NCBI GenBank assembly: GCA_031272275.1
Contig: JAISUC010000013.1
Coordinates: forward strand, 1-64,000
Direction of reading: 5' to 3'
DNA: 64,000 bases
DNA from: Actinomycetes bacterium
Lineage (GTDB): Bacteria; Actinomycetota; Coriobacteriia; WRKU01; WQUG01
Part shown: piece by piece, positions 18,957-26,588 of the stretch
How positions within the stretch are numbered: the first letter of the stretch is position 1
Layout of the letters: the number at the start of each line of letters is the position of its first letter
Translations under genes and position numbers: made by a program
The notes under the pieces: model-generated
What the model was told of the DNA's origin: nothing
Database searches by the model: none
The model's input: the letters and a program-made list of their open reading frames with translations, nothing else

Positions 18957-19715
18957 ATGCTTACCGAACGCCGCCGCCGTATACTGCAAGCCGTCGTCGA
19001 CCGCTATGTGTCGACGGCAGCCCCCGTGGGCTCGAAGGTCCTGGTCGAACACTATGGCTTCGGCGTCTCGCCTGCCACGGTACGCAGTGAGCTGTCCGCG
19101 CTGGAGCTGGCGCGCCTGTTGTGGCAGCCGCACACCAGTGCCGGCCGCCTGCCGACCGACAGCGGCTATCGCAGCGTGGTCGACGAATACCTGGCACATC
19201 CCGACCTGTTGGGAGCCGGTCCTCTGTATCCGGAACCGGACTTGCGCGCACGCCTGACGCTGGACGCGACCAACGTCGACGAACTGGTGCACCGCGTCTG
19301 TGGAGCGCTTGCGACCTACACGGATGCACTGGCGATTTCCACCATCCCCTCGACCCGTACCGGCGGCATGGTGCGCGTGTGCTACAAGGGGCTTGCGGGA
19401 TTGCTGGCACAGCCCGAGTTCGCGGCTGCCGAACGGGCGGTATCGCTGATTCGTCTGTTGGATGACGAGGCGCGGGTTGCCACGCTGTTGTCGGAACGTT
19501 ATGTCGGCGGCGAGGTTACCGTTCACATCGGAGGCGAAAACCACTATGCCGGATTCGACGACATGAGCGTGGTCGTGAGCCCTTGGCGAAACGCTGCAGA
19601 CGGCGGACGTTCGGGCGTCATCGCCGTGGTGGGACCCACCCGCATGCAGTACCGCCGCGCGATACCGGCGGTTGCCACGGCGGCCTGGACTTTGACCGAT
19701 GCGCTACGGAATTGA
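18957..19715 (+). CDS. hrcA: Heat-shock repressor HrcA, short form
   Basis: The N-terminal winged helix (LTERRRRILQAVVDRY, YGFGVSPATVRSELSALE, GRLPTDSGYR) is typical of HrcA, which in other bacteria binds CIRCE operators upstream of chaperone genes. The protein has only 252 residues, against about 340 usually; the central GAF-like region is much reduced, while the C-terminal AVVGPTRMQYRRAIPAV block is kept. A TATTAT box ends eight bases before ATG 18957 and no ribosome binding site is visible. No CIRCE sequence is seen here. It lies directly before dnaJ. Confidence 0.85.
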   Translation: MLTERRRRILQAVVDRYVSTAAPVGSKVLVEHYGFGVSPATVRSELSALELARLLWQPHTSAGRLPTDSGYRSVVDEYLAHPDLLGAGPLYPEPDLRARLTLDATNVDELVHRVCGALATYTDALAISTIPSTRTGGMVRVCYKGLAGLLAQPEFAAAERAVSLIRLLDDEARVATLLSERYVGGEVTVHIGGENHYAGFDDMSVVVSPWRNAADGGRSGVIAVVGPTRMQYRRAIPAVATAAWTLTDALRN

Positions 19716-19766
19716 GACCCATGCAGGTGTGTGTGCACAACCCGCGTGCGGCATAGAATGCGGTGC

Positions 19767-19779
19767 GGGACGCACTCCC
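19767..19779 (-). repeat. 13-mer motif, exact
   Basis: GGGACGCACTCCC lies in the hrcA-dnaJ spacer. It shares GCACTC with the CIRCE half-site but the second half (GAGTGC at the correct spacing) is missing. Confidence 0.75.
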
Positions 19780-19831
19780 GCCGCCGTATTGACCTGTACC
19801 TGAAACCGAGCTAGAAAGTATATTTGACACA

Positions 19832-21013
19832 ATGGCAGCTGATTTTTACCAAACCCTGGGTGTCGACAAAGGTGCCGACGCCGATACCATTAAAAAGGCC
19901 TTTCGCCGCAAGGCGCGCGAGTGTCACCCCGATGTCAGCGACGCGCCCGATGCCGAGGAGCAGTTCAAGAAACTGAACGAGGCCTATGACGTCTTGAGTG
20001 ACCCGCAGAAACGCGAGTATTACGACCGATTCGGCGTGGCACCTGGAGCGGCCGGCAACGGGTATGGCGGCGGTAGCGCCGGCGCGAACCCCTTCGGGGG
20101 CTATGGCAGCCCCTTCGGCGGCGGCGTGCACGTGGATCTGGGCGATTTGTTCTCGAGCTTTTTCGGCGGCGTAACCGGTGCGCGTGCCGGCAGCGGGGTG
20201 CGCATGGAGGGTCGCGACATGCAAATCGCGATGACCATCACGCTGGAGGAAGCCGCGCGCGGAGTCACCAAGACCTTCACGCTGGACCGCTTGGCGCCCT
20301 GTCCGGAATGCAACGCGACCGGATCTGTCGACGGGCAGGCGCCTGTCGCGTGCCCGACCTGTCACGGCTCGGGGCGCGTCGTCGGGGTGCAACAGACGAT
20401 TTTCGGCACGTTTCAGACCCAGCAGACCTGTCCGCAGTGCCACGGTGAGGGCAAAGTTGTGGCGCAACCCTGCGAGGAATGTCAGGGTTCGGGGCGCGTG
20501 ATCGACCGCCAGCAGCTGGATATCGACATTCCCGCCGGCATCGACGAGGGCCAGAAACTGCGCGTGCGCGACATGGGCGAGGCCGGTATCCGCGGGGCTG
20601 CAGCAGGTGACCTGCGCGTGGTGATTCACATCGCCAAACACGAGCGCTTTGAACGCGACCGCGCCGACCTGCACGTGCGCCTGCCGATTTCGATTGCAGA
20701 GGCCGCGTTGGGCACCATCAAACACATCGACGGGCTGCTGGAACCGCTGGTGGTCGAGGTCGCGGCCGGGCACCAAACGGGCGACAAAGTCCGCGTTCGG
20801 GGTGCCGGTATGCCCGTGGTGGGCCGTCCCGACAGCCACGGCGACCTGTACGCGCACCTGGATGTCATTGTCCCGAAAAAGCCCAGTGACACCGCTCGTA
20901 AGCTGCTGAAACAGCTGTCGGAAGAGCTGGGGGACGGACCTGACAGCGATGCGGACGAGCTGCGCAAAACCGGTTTTGCGGGTAAGGTTCGCGACTTTTT
21001 CAGCGACAAATAA
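19832..21013 (+). CDS. dnaJ: Chaperone protein DnaJ
   Basis: The 393-residue co-chaperone stimulates DnaK ATPase and delivers clients. It has the J domain with HPD (residues 1-70), a Gly-rich segment, and four zinc-binding repeats (CPECNATG, CPTCHGSG, CPQCHGEG, CEECQGSG), then the substrate-binding beta domains. The order hrcA-dnaJ-rsmE-mtaB is common in Gram-positive bacteria. A TATATT box lies seven bases before the ATG. Confidence 0.95.
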   Translation: MAADFYQTLGVDKGADADTIKKAFRRKARECHPDVSDAPDAEEQFKKLNEAYDVLSDPQKREYYDRFGVAPGAAGNGYGGGSAGANPFGGYGSPFGGGVHVDLGDLFSSFFGGVTGARAGSGVRMEGRDMQIAMTITLEEAARGVTKTFTLDRLAPCPECNATGSVDGQAPVACPTCHGSGRVVGVQQTIFGTFQTQQTCPQCHGEGKVVAQPCEECQGSGRVIDRQQLDIDIPAGIDEGQKLRVRDMGEAGIRGAAAGDLRVVIHIAKHERFERDRADLHVRLPISIAEAALGTIKHIDGLLEPLVVEVAAGHQTGDKVRVRGAGMPVVGRPDSHGDLYAHLDVIVPKKPSDTARKLLKQLSEELGDGPDSDADELRKTGFAGKVRDFFSDK

Positions 21014-21033
21014 CGGCGTTCAATAACGGATGG

Positions 21034-21046
21034 AGGAGTGCGTCCC
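21034..21046 (+). repeat. 13-mer motif, one mismatch, at the rsmE start
   Basis: AGGAGTGCGTCCC lies between the GGAGG ribosome binding site and the rsmE ATG. Confidence 0.6.
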
Positions 21047-21052
21047 GCAGCG

Positions 21053-21856
21053 ATGGCTGACCCGCGATTTTTCATAGACCCGGACGATGCGCTTCCGGCC
21101 GACGAGGTCGGTGCCGAATGCGTGCTGCCCCTGAGTGACGATGACCTGCACCACCTGTACCACGTATTGCGTGCCGAGGTGGGGGAGAACATCGAGGTCG
21201 TGCGCCGTATGGAGTGGCAGGTGCGGGTGTTTCAGCTGACCGCTGTCGGTGCGGACGGTGTGACCGGCCGCCTGGTTCGGGCAGAGGTGCTGCAGCAGCC
21301 GGCCTATACGCTGGATCTGCTGTTCGGCTACGCAAAAGGGGACAAAAACGAAACCATCGTGCGCCAAGCGACCGAACTGGGTGTCGACCACCTGTACCCG
21401 ACGCTGTTCGCACGCAGCGTCGCGCGCCCTGACGCCCGCAAACGCGAGGCGAAGACGGCGCGCCTGCGCGGTGTCGCAACCGCCGCCGCACGGCAGTCCC
21501 ACCGTGTGTCCCCACCGGACATAGCCGCCATCATGACCTTTGCCCGCTTTTTTTCGCGCAGTCCTTTTGACCGGGGGCTTTACGACCTGATACTGGTTCC
21601 CTGGGAAGAGGAAGCCGCTCGCCCCTTATCGACGACGATTGCCGACATTCCGCTCCCCCAAAATCCGCGTGTCCTGCTGGTTATCGGACCCGAAGGCGGC
21701 ATCACCACCGATGAGATCGTTCTGTTGCGCGATGCGGGTGCCGTCACCTGCAGTCTGGGCGCCACCATCCTACGGGTCGACACGGCCTGTGCCGCCGCCT
21801 GTGCCATCGTCGCAGACGCCTTGGCGGCGCGCTGTGGCACCGTGGACGCACGATGA
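21053..21856 (+). CDS. rsmE: 16S rRNA (uracil-1498-N3)-methyltransferase RsmE
   Basis: The 267-residue SPOUT-class methyltransferase modifies U1498 of 16S rRNA. The knotted SAM site is seen in VIGPEGGITTDE and SLGATILRVDTA, and the substrate domain in FGYAKGDKNETIVRQATELG. ATG 21053 fits the family start; an in-frame GTG at 21038 directly abuts GGAGGA. Its stop overlaps the mtaB start. Near residue 165 the DNA shares about 20 bases with a linker segment of mtaB. Confidence 0.9.
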   Translation: MADPRFFIDPDDALPADEVGAECVLPLSDDDLHHLYHVLRAEVGENIEVVRRMEWQVRVFQLTAVGADGVTGRLVRAEVLQQPAYTLDLLFGYAKGDKNETIVRQATELGVDHLYPTLFARSVARPDARKREAKTARLRGVATAAARQSHRVSPPDIAAIMTFARFFSRSPFDRGLYDLILVPWEEEAARPLSTTIADIPLPQNPRVLLVIGPEGGITTDEIVLLRDAGAVTCSLGATILRVDTACAAACAIVADALAARCGTVDAR

Positions 21857-23055
21857 TGCGCTATTGGATCAAGACGCTGGGCTGCAAGGTCAACTCGGTC
21901 GACTCCGAGGCGCTGGTGGCGGCTATCGTCGCCGACGGTGGGGAGCCGGTCGCAGATATCGCCGATGCGGATGTCGCGATCGTCAACACCTGCACCGTCA
22001 CGGCAGAGGCTGATGCGAAATGCCGCAAGGAGATACGGCGCGCTGCGCGCTGCGAGCATATCCGGCAGGTACTGGTGACCGGATGCGCCGCGACCTTGCT
22101 GAAAGAACAGCTGGAGGCGTTGGATCCGAAAGTTCTGGTTGTGCCCATGGGTGAAATGTCGGAAAGGATTGCCGCGAATAAAAAGCTCCCCGGCTTTTTT
22201 TCGAGCAGTCCTCTGCAGCTATCAACACATACGCGTGCGCAAGTCAAAGTCCAGGACGGCTGTGACAACTACTGCTCGTACTGCATCGTGCCCTATGCGC
22301 GCGGGCATGAGCGTTCGGTCGATGCCGACGCGGTCATCGCACGTGTGGCCCGGTTGGTTGACGCGGGCACGCGCGAAGTCGTGCTGACCGGCGTCAACGT
22401 CGGCAGCTATGACGACCCCGACCTGCCGACCCTCATCGCCAACCTGCACGAACGCACCGGCATTCATCGCATACGCCTGTCCAGCATCGAGCCCCAGTAT
22501 GTCAGTGATGCGCTGATTGAACTGATCGCGGATGGAGTTCTCTGTGAGCACCTGCACATTCCCCTGCAATCGGGCAGCGACCCCGTACTGTCCGCGATGC
22601 GTAGGCGCTATTCCGTCGCCGAATACCGCGACCTGATTGCGCGCATCCGTGAGCGCGTCCCCAGCTGTGCCATCACGACCGATTTGATTGCGGGCTACCC
22701 CACGGAAACCGACGACGATTTTGCTGCCAGCCTGGATATGTTATGCGCAATCGGCTTTGCAAAAACGCATGTCTTTCGCTATAGTCCGCGTGCCGGCACC
22801 CGCGCGGCACAGACGCGCCCGCTCCCACCCCGGACTGTTAAATCTCGCGCCGAGCGTGCGGCAGCTGTCGCCGCAGCGTGCGCGGAAAACTGGCGCCACA
22901 GCCTGACCGGGCACCAACTGGAGTTCATCGTCGAATCCGTGGATTCTGCAACCGGCACAGCACAAGGTACCTCGCGCGAGTACCTACAGACGTCCTTCCC
23001 GGTGCCGACCGGCACCCAACCCGGCTCGCTTGTTATAGTTGCGGATGCGCGCTAG
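21853..23055 (+). CDS. mtaB: tRNA ms2t6A37 methylthiotransferase MtaB
   Basis: The 400-residue radical-SAM enzyme adds a methylthio group to t6A37 of tRNA. The N-terminal methylthiotransferase domain carries LGCKVNSVDSEA and VNTCTVT; the radical-SAM Cys motif is CDNYCSYC (about residue 137), and a TRAM-like RNA-binding domain closes the protein. Between the first two domains (residues about 107-118) the gene contains a nested hairpin of the family seen in intergenic regions. The start overlaps the rsmE stop. Confidence 0.93.
   Translation: MMRYWIKTLGCKVNSVDSEALVAAIVADGGEPVADIADADVAIVNTCTVTAEADAKCRKEIRRAARCEHIRQVLVTGCAATLLKEQLEALDPKVLVVPMGEMSERIAANKKLPGFFSSSPLQLSTHTRAQVKVQDGCDNYCSYCIVPYARGHERSVDADAVIARVARLVDAGTREVVLTGVNVGSYDDPDLPTLIANLHERTGIHRIRLSSIEPQYVSDALIELIADGVLCEHLHIPLQSGSDPVLSAMRRRYSVAEYRDLIARIRERVPSCAITTDLIAGYPTETDDDFAASLDMLCAIGFAKTHVFRYSPRAGTRAAQTRPLPPRTVKSRAERAAAVAAACAENWRHSLTGHQLEFIVESVDSATGTAQGTSREYLQTSFPVPTGTQPGSLVIVADAR
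22175..22203 (+). repeat. Nested hairpin inside the mtaB linker
   Basis: CGAA-T-AAAAAGC and GCTTTTT...TTCG pair around a TCCCCG loop, matching the core of the intergenic nested hairpins. Here it is translated as part of the loop NKKLPGFFSS. Confidence 0.5.
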
Positions 23056-23101
23056 CGCGCATCCGAGCCTTGTATCCGGTGCGGGTTGCCACCCGCCCGG
23101 T
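23043..23101. repeat. Double-palindrome repeat, copy 2
   Basis: A perfect 10-bp hairpin (GGATGCGCGC/GCGCGCATCC) contains the mtaB TAG stop in its loop side, and is followed by a GC-rich palindrome on GGGTTGCCACCC. It is a diverged copy of 130-188. Confidence 0.7.
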
Positions 23102-23113
23102 TTCATCCTCTTG

Positions 23114-23119
23114 TATAAT
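23114..23119 (+). promoter_or_regulatory. Candidate -10 box for the lipoprotein gene
   Basis: TATAAT lies 86 bases before ATG 23206; no good -35 hexamer is at normal spacing. Confidence 0.35.
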
Positions 23120-23205
23120 CAGTGCTGAGGAGTAAAGGGGTGTGCCGATATGCGGAGGAGGACAACGCCTGCGCTGTCGTGCACCGGGCACGTGAGGAGT
23201 TCATC

Positions 23206-24735
23206 ATGAAACGTGGTACACAGACCACATCAAACCGCGTCAATCGTTTGCATCTGTCAATTTTACTCATAGTCCTGTTGATTCCCATCTTGGTGCTTTC
23301 CGGCTGTTCCAACAAAAAGGTCACCGCCGTCGAGGATCTGTTCCACGACCTGACCGAAACCTATCCGGGGCTTGCCGGGATGAACGCCCCTGACCTGTCC
23401 AAACAGCTGAAAGACGTCGACCCCGAAAAGGGGAGCAGCGAAAACGTCACCCTGAATGTCACCTTGCCCGCGCTGAACGCGGTTATCGACAACGCGCCGG
23501 AGGTCGACGACGCAAACCTGGCCGCTGACGCCGACCAGGGGCAGGACCCGATAGCCGCCCTGAAGCGCTTTTATGCGGCGTACGAAGAGGCTTCCTACGT
23601 ATTCTATGCCGCAATAGGCGAAAAGAGCGGACAGACCGAGGACGCAACTATTGACATCGTAGTCCAGCGCAGCGACGACGGCTACACTGCGGAAATCACC
23701 GATGAAACCGGTGTCGGCAACTTCGCCGCCGAACGCGAGGCACCGGTTATTGAAGCCGTAAACGCGGCATTTCTGGACAGCCCCTACACGAAACTGTTCC
23801 TAGCCCGCACCATTTCTGAAAACGTCATTCAGGAAGCCCTGGAAACCGACGAGCATTTCGCAGATCTCTGCGTTCTGCAGTCCTCCGAGATCAAAGACGG
23901 CGAAATGCATTTCACAGTCGGCTTCCCGAACCCGGAAACCTATCTGGCAGCCGAGGCCGACAAAGTCTTGGCCGACGCAAAAACAACCAAAGACAAGGTC
24001 TTCGGCACGGTGGATGCCAAAACGGTCGTCACGAAAATGGACGAAAGCAACGCTGCGGGCAAAGCCGCCATCGAAACCGAACGCAGCTTGGAAGTCGCCG
24101 ATATCAGCTTTGACCTGGCAGGCTTTGCATCGGTCGATGACCCTGCCGGGGAATCTCTGATGACACTCGACATTATGAGTCTGCTTGCCCTGGACTCGGA
24201 TGCAGAGGCAGGCGATAAGCTCGCAACCGTCCTAGATCAGGTGACCATAAAGGTCATCGATGTCTCGGGACTGGAAGGCGCCACGATTCCCGATTACGAT
24301 GCCCTGCGCACGCAACAGGCCGAACGCATTCTGCCGCAGTACACCAAACTGGTCCAGGTCAAAAAGGTCAAGACCCCCAAAACCAAAATCATCAGCGGCA
24401 AAAGCTCCGGCCAGCCGATCACCATCAAATCCAAAAAGGGCGTCGGCAACAGCGTCGTCATTTTCACCAAAAAGGGCGCCAAAAAGCCGCGTCTGAAGGT
24501 CTTTGTGCGAAACGGCAAATCCATCACGGTGCGCCTGCCATCCGGCAAATACAAAATGGTTCAGGGCTTCGGTAGCACGTGGTACGGCAAGACCTACATG
24601 TTCGGCCCCAGCGGCCGCTATGAACAGTCTTCCAAAAACATCACCATCAAAGGCGGCTACCGCTACACTCTGACGCTGTATAAGATCTCGGGCGGGAACC
24701 TGCCCACGAACTCGATTCCCTACAGCGACCTGTAG
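23206..24735 (+). CDS. Large lipoprotein, function unknown
   Basis: The 509-residue product has a basic N-terminus, a hydrophobic core and the lipobox VLSGC near residue 30, so it is predicted to be anchored outside the membrane. Residues about 40-370 are acidic and helical; the C-terminal 130 residues are Lys/Gly-rich with predicted beta strands (KTKIISGKSSGQPITIKS, SGKYKMVQGFGSTWYG). No known family is recognised. ATG 23206 has GTGAGGAG at proper spacing. A hairpin at 24746-24778 closes the gene. Confidence 0.7.
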   Translation: MKRGTQTTSNRVNRLHLSILLIVLLIPILVLSGCSNKKVTAVEDLFHDLTETYPGLAGMNAPDLSKQLKDVDPEKGSSENVTLNVTLPALNAVIDNAPEVDDANLAADADQGQDPIAALKRFYAAYEEASYVFYAAIGEKSGQTEDATIDIVVQRSDDGYTAEITDETGVGNFAAEREAPVIEAVNAAFLDSPYTKLFLARTISENVIQEALETDEHFADLCVLQSSEIKDGEMHFTVGFPNPETYLAAEADKVLADAKTTKDKVFGTVDAKTVVTKMDESNAAGKAAIETERSLEVADISFDLAGFASVDDPAGESLMTLDIMSLLALDSDAEAGDKLATVLDQVTIKVIDVSGLEGATIPDYDALRTQQAERILPQYTKLVQVKKVKTPKTKIISGKSSGQPITIKSKKGVGNSVVIFTKKGAKKPRLKVFVRNGKSITVRLPSGKYKMVQGFGSTWYGKTYMFGPSGRYEQSSKNITIKGGYRYTLTLYKISGGNLPTNSIPYSDL

Positions 24736-24745
24736 TTGACCGATG

Positions 24746-24778
24746 AATAAGTGGAGTGCGTCCCGCACTCCACTTATT
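24746..24778 (+). terminator. Hairpin after the lipoprotein gene containing the 13-mer motif
   Basis: A 14-bp perfect stem surrounds GGAGTGCGTCCC and its inverted partner GCACTCC. The T-run after it is poor. The loop side is a one-mismatch copy of the 13-mer (24752-24764). Confidence 0.65.
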
Positions 24779-24840
24779 TCAGGTTTTCTGAAAAAGTGCC
24801 TTGCATCGCGGGGCGGCTTGTGGCATTGTAGAACGTGACC

Positions 24841-25002
24841 TTTAAGACCAGTCCCGTGAGGCCGGTAAGGACGCCAGAATAGCAGCGCGCCGCTGTACAC
24901 CGTGTGGATGCCCGGCAACATGCACCCCCACAAACGGACAGCCCCGCGCGCTTACACTCTCAGCAGCCCTTGCCGCGCCCAGCGGAAGGGCGCTTTTCGT
25001 TT
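24841..25002 (+). promoter_or_regulatory. PyrR-type attenuator leader of the pyr operon
   Basis: AGTCCCGTGAGGCC (24850-24863) matches the PyrR binding-loop consensus ARUCCNGNGAGGYU at all but the last base. About 110 bases later a GC-rich hairpin (GCGCCC at 24975, GGGCGC at 24988) is followed by TTTTCGTTT, an intrinsic terminator. In known pyr operons UMP-bound PyrR on the loop favours termination. A ribosome binding site (GGAGGGGG) and pyrR follow 35 bases after the terminator. Confidence 0.8.
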
Positions 25003-25036
25003 GCGCCCCGGGATCCCTAGGGAGGGGGAATTCAGA

Positions 25037-25642
25037 ATGCCGGACACCGTCAAAGCATCGCTGATGAATGAGCAGGACGTGTCGCGTTCGCTGATGCGTA
25101 TTTCGCACGAAATACTCGAGGCCAACGGCGGCGCAGAGGGTCTTGCCATCGTGGGTATCGTCACCCGCGGCGACATTATCGCCCATCAGGTGGCCGAAAA
25201 CATCCAGAAAATCGAGGGCAGCGCCGTGCCCGTGGGCACGCTGGACATCAGCCTGTATCGTGACGACGTGGCGACCAAGATCTCGCCGGTGCTGCACCGG
25301 ACCGACCTGCCGTTCAATGTCGACGACACCACCGTGGTACTGGTCGACGACGTGCTGTTTACCGGACGCACGATTCGCGCCGCCTTGGACGCGATCATGG
25401 ACTACGGACGCCCCAATGCGATTCAGCTGGCGGTATTGGTCGACCGCGGACATCGCGAGCTGCCGATACGCGCCGACTATGTGGGCAAAAACGTCCCTTC
25501 CAGCTATGGCGAAAAGGTCATGGTGCGCTTAAAGCCGGTCGACGAGGTCACCGATGTGCGTATCATCGCCGCAGACCCCACTGAAAGCGACGCGGCCGGG
25601 GACGCACTCCCCCCCGAAATCGACGCTATTACCGGGGAGTGA
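25037..25642 (+). CDS. pyrR: Bifunctional pyr operon regulator / uracil phosphoribosyltransferase PyrR
   Basis: The 201-residue protein binds pyr mRNA in response to UMP and also converts uracil plus PRPP to UMP. The PRPP site is VLVDDVLFTGRTIRAALDA, and SLYRDD and GAEGLAIVGIVTRG fit PyrR. About 25 residues follow the usual end; an exact 13-mer motif is translated there as GDALP. ATG 25037 has GGAGGGGG upstream. The leader carries its own predicted binding loop, so it should control its own operon. Confidence 0.93.
   Translation: MPDTVKASLMNEQDVSRSLMRISHEILEANGGAEGLAIVGIVTRGDIIAHQVAENIQKIEGSAVPVGTLDISLYRDDVATKISPVLHRTDLPFNVDDTTVVLVDDVLFTGRTIRAALDAIMDYGRPNAIQLAVLVDRGHRELPIRADYVGKNVPSSYGEKVMVRLKPVDEVTDVRIIAADPTESDAAGDALPPEIDAITGE
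25599..25611 (-). repeat. 13-mer motif, exact, inside pyrR
   Basis: GGGACGCACTCCC lies in the C-terminal extension of PyrR. Confidence 0.75.
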
Positions 25643-25649
25643 CGCCGCC

Positions 25650-26588
25650 ATGCCATCCATCAAAAGCAAACACCTGATACGAATCCAGGACCTGACGAAC
25701 GACGAAATCTATGCGGTGCTGGAAAACGCCGCGACCTTCAAGGAAATCAACGAGCGGCCGATCAAAAAGCTGCCCACGCTGCGCGGACGCACCATCATCA
25801 ACCTGTTTTTGGAGCCGTCGACGCGCACCCGCAGCAGTTTCGAGCTGGCCGAAAAGCGCCTGTCCGCCGACAGTTTGAACTTCAGCGCCAGTTCCAGCGC
25901 CACGGTCAAGGGCGAGTCGCTGCTGGATACGGCCGAAACCTTTGACGCGATGAAGGTCGATATGGTGGTCGCGCGGCACAAATACGGCGGCTATTGCAAC
26001 ATTTTGGCGGATCACATGGATGCAAAGATCGTGAACGGCGGCGACGGCATCCACCAGCACCCCACGCAGACCTTGCTGGACCTGTTTACGATTTACGAGC
26101 ACTTCGGGCGCATCGAGGGCCTGACCGTGGGTATCGTGGGCGACATCTATCACAGCCGGGTTGCAGGCAGCCTGGCGCCGGCGTTGGCGTCCTTGGGTGC
26201 CACGCCGATATTCATCGCCCCGCCGGCATACCAGCCCGACGTCCCCGAAGAACTGGGGGCGCAGGTCGCCTATACGCTGGACGAGGTCCTGCCGGAACTG
26301 GACGTGGTGAACCTGTTGCGCATCCAGGGCGAACGCGCGCAGGGGCTGTACGTGCCGTCTCTGCGTGAATACAGCGCGCTGTACGGGATGAACAGTCACC
26401 GCATGAACAATCTGATGAAAAAAGACGCGATTATTTTGCACCCCGGTCCCATGAACCGCGGGGTCGAAGTCACCGCCGAAGTCATCGCAGACCCCCGCAT
26501 GCTGGTGTTAGACCAGGTGAACGCTGGTGTTGCGGTGCGCATGGCGGTCATGTACATGATGTTAGGGGGCGACGGGGATGTCGAATAA
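25650..26588 (+). CDS. pyrB: Aspartate carbamoyltransferase catalytic chain
   Basis: The 312-residue enzyme joins carbamoyl phosphate and aspartate to carbamoyl aspartate. EPSTRTRSSFE binds carbamoyl phosphate, HQHPTQTLLD and GDIYHSRVAGS complete the active site. It starts seven bases after pyrR with GGGGAG upstream. No regulatory chain (pyrI) is present, as usual in Gram-positive bacteria. It overlaps pyrC by 11 bases. Confidence 0.95.
   Translation: MPSIKSKHLIRIQDLTNDEIYAVLENAATFKEINERPIKKLPTLRGRTIINLFLEPSTRTRSSFELAEKRLSADSLNFSASSSATVKGESLLDTAETFDAMKVDMVVARHKYGGYCNILADHMDAKIVNGGDGIHQHPTQTLLDLFTIYEHFGRIEGLTVGIVGDIYHSRVAGSLAPALASLGATPIFIAPPAYQPDVPEELGAQVAYTLDEVLPELDVVNLLRIQGERAQGLYVPSLREYSALYGMNSHRMNNLMKKDAIILHPGPMNRGVEVTAEVIADPRMLVLDQVNAGVAVRMAVMYMMLGGDGDVE

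Noticed and set aside
19767-19779. CIRCE operator before dnaJ
   Set aside because: Only one GCACTC half is present; the inverted partner at nine-base spacing is absent and the sequence fits the dispersed 13-mer better.
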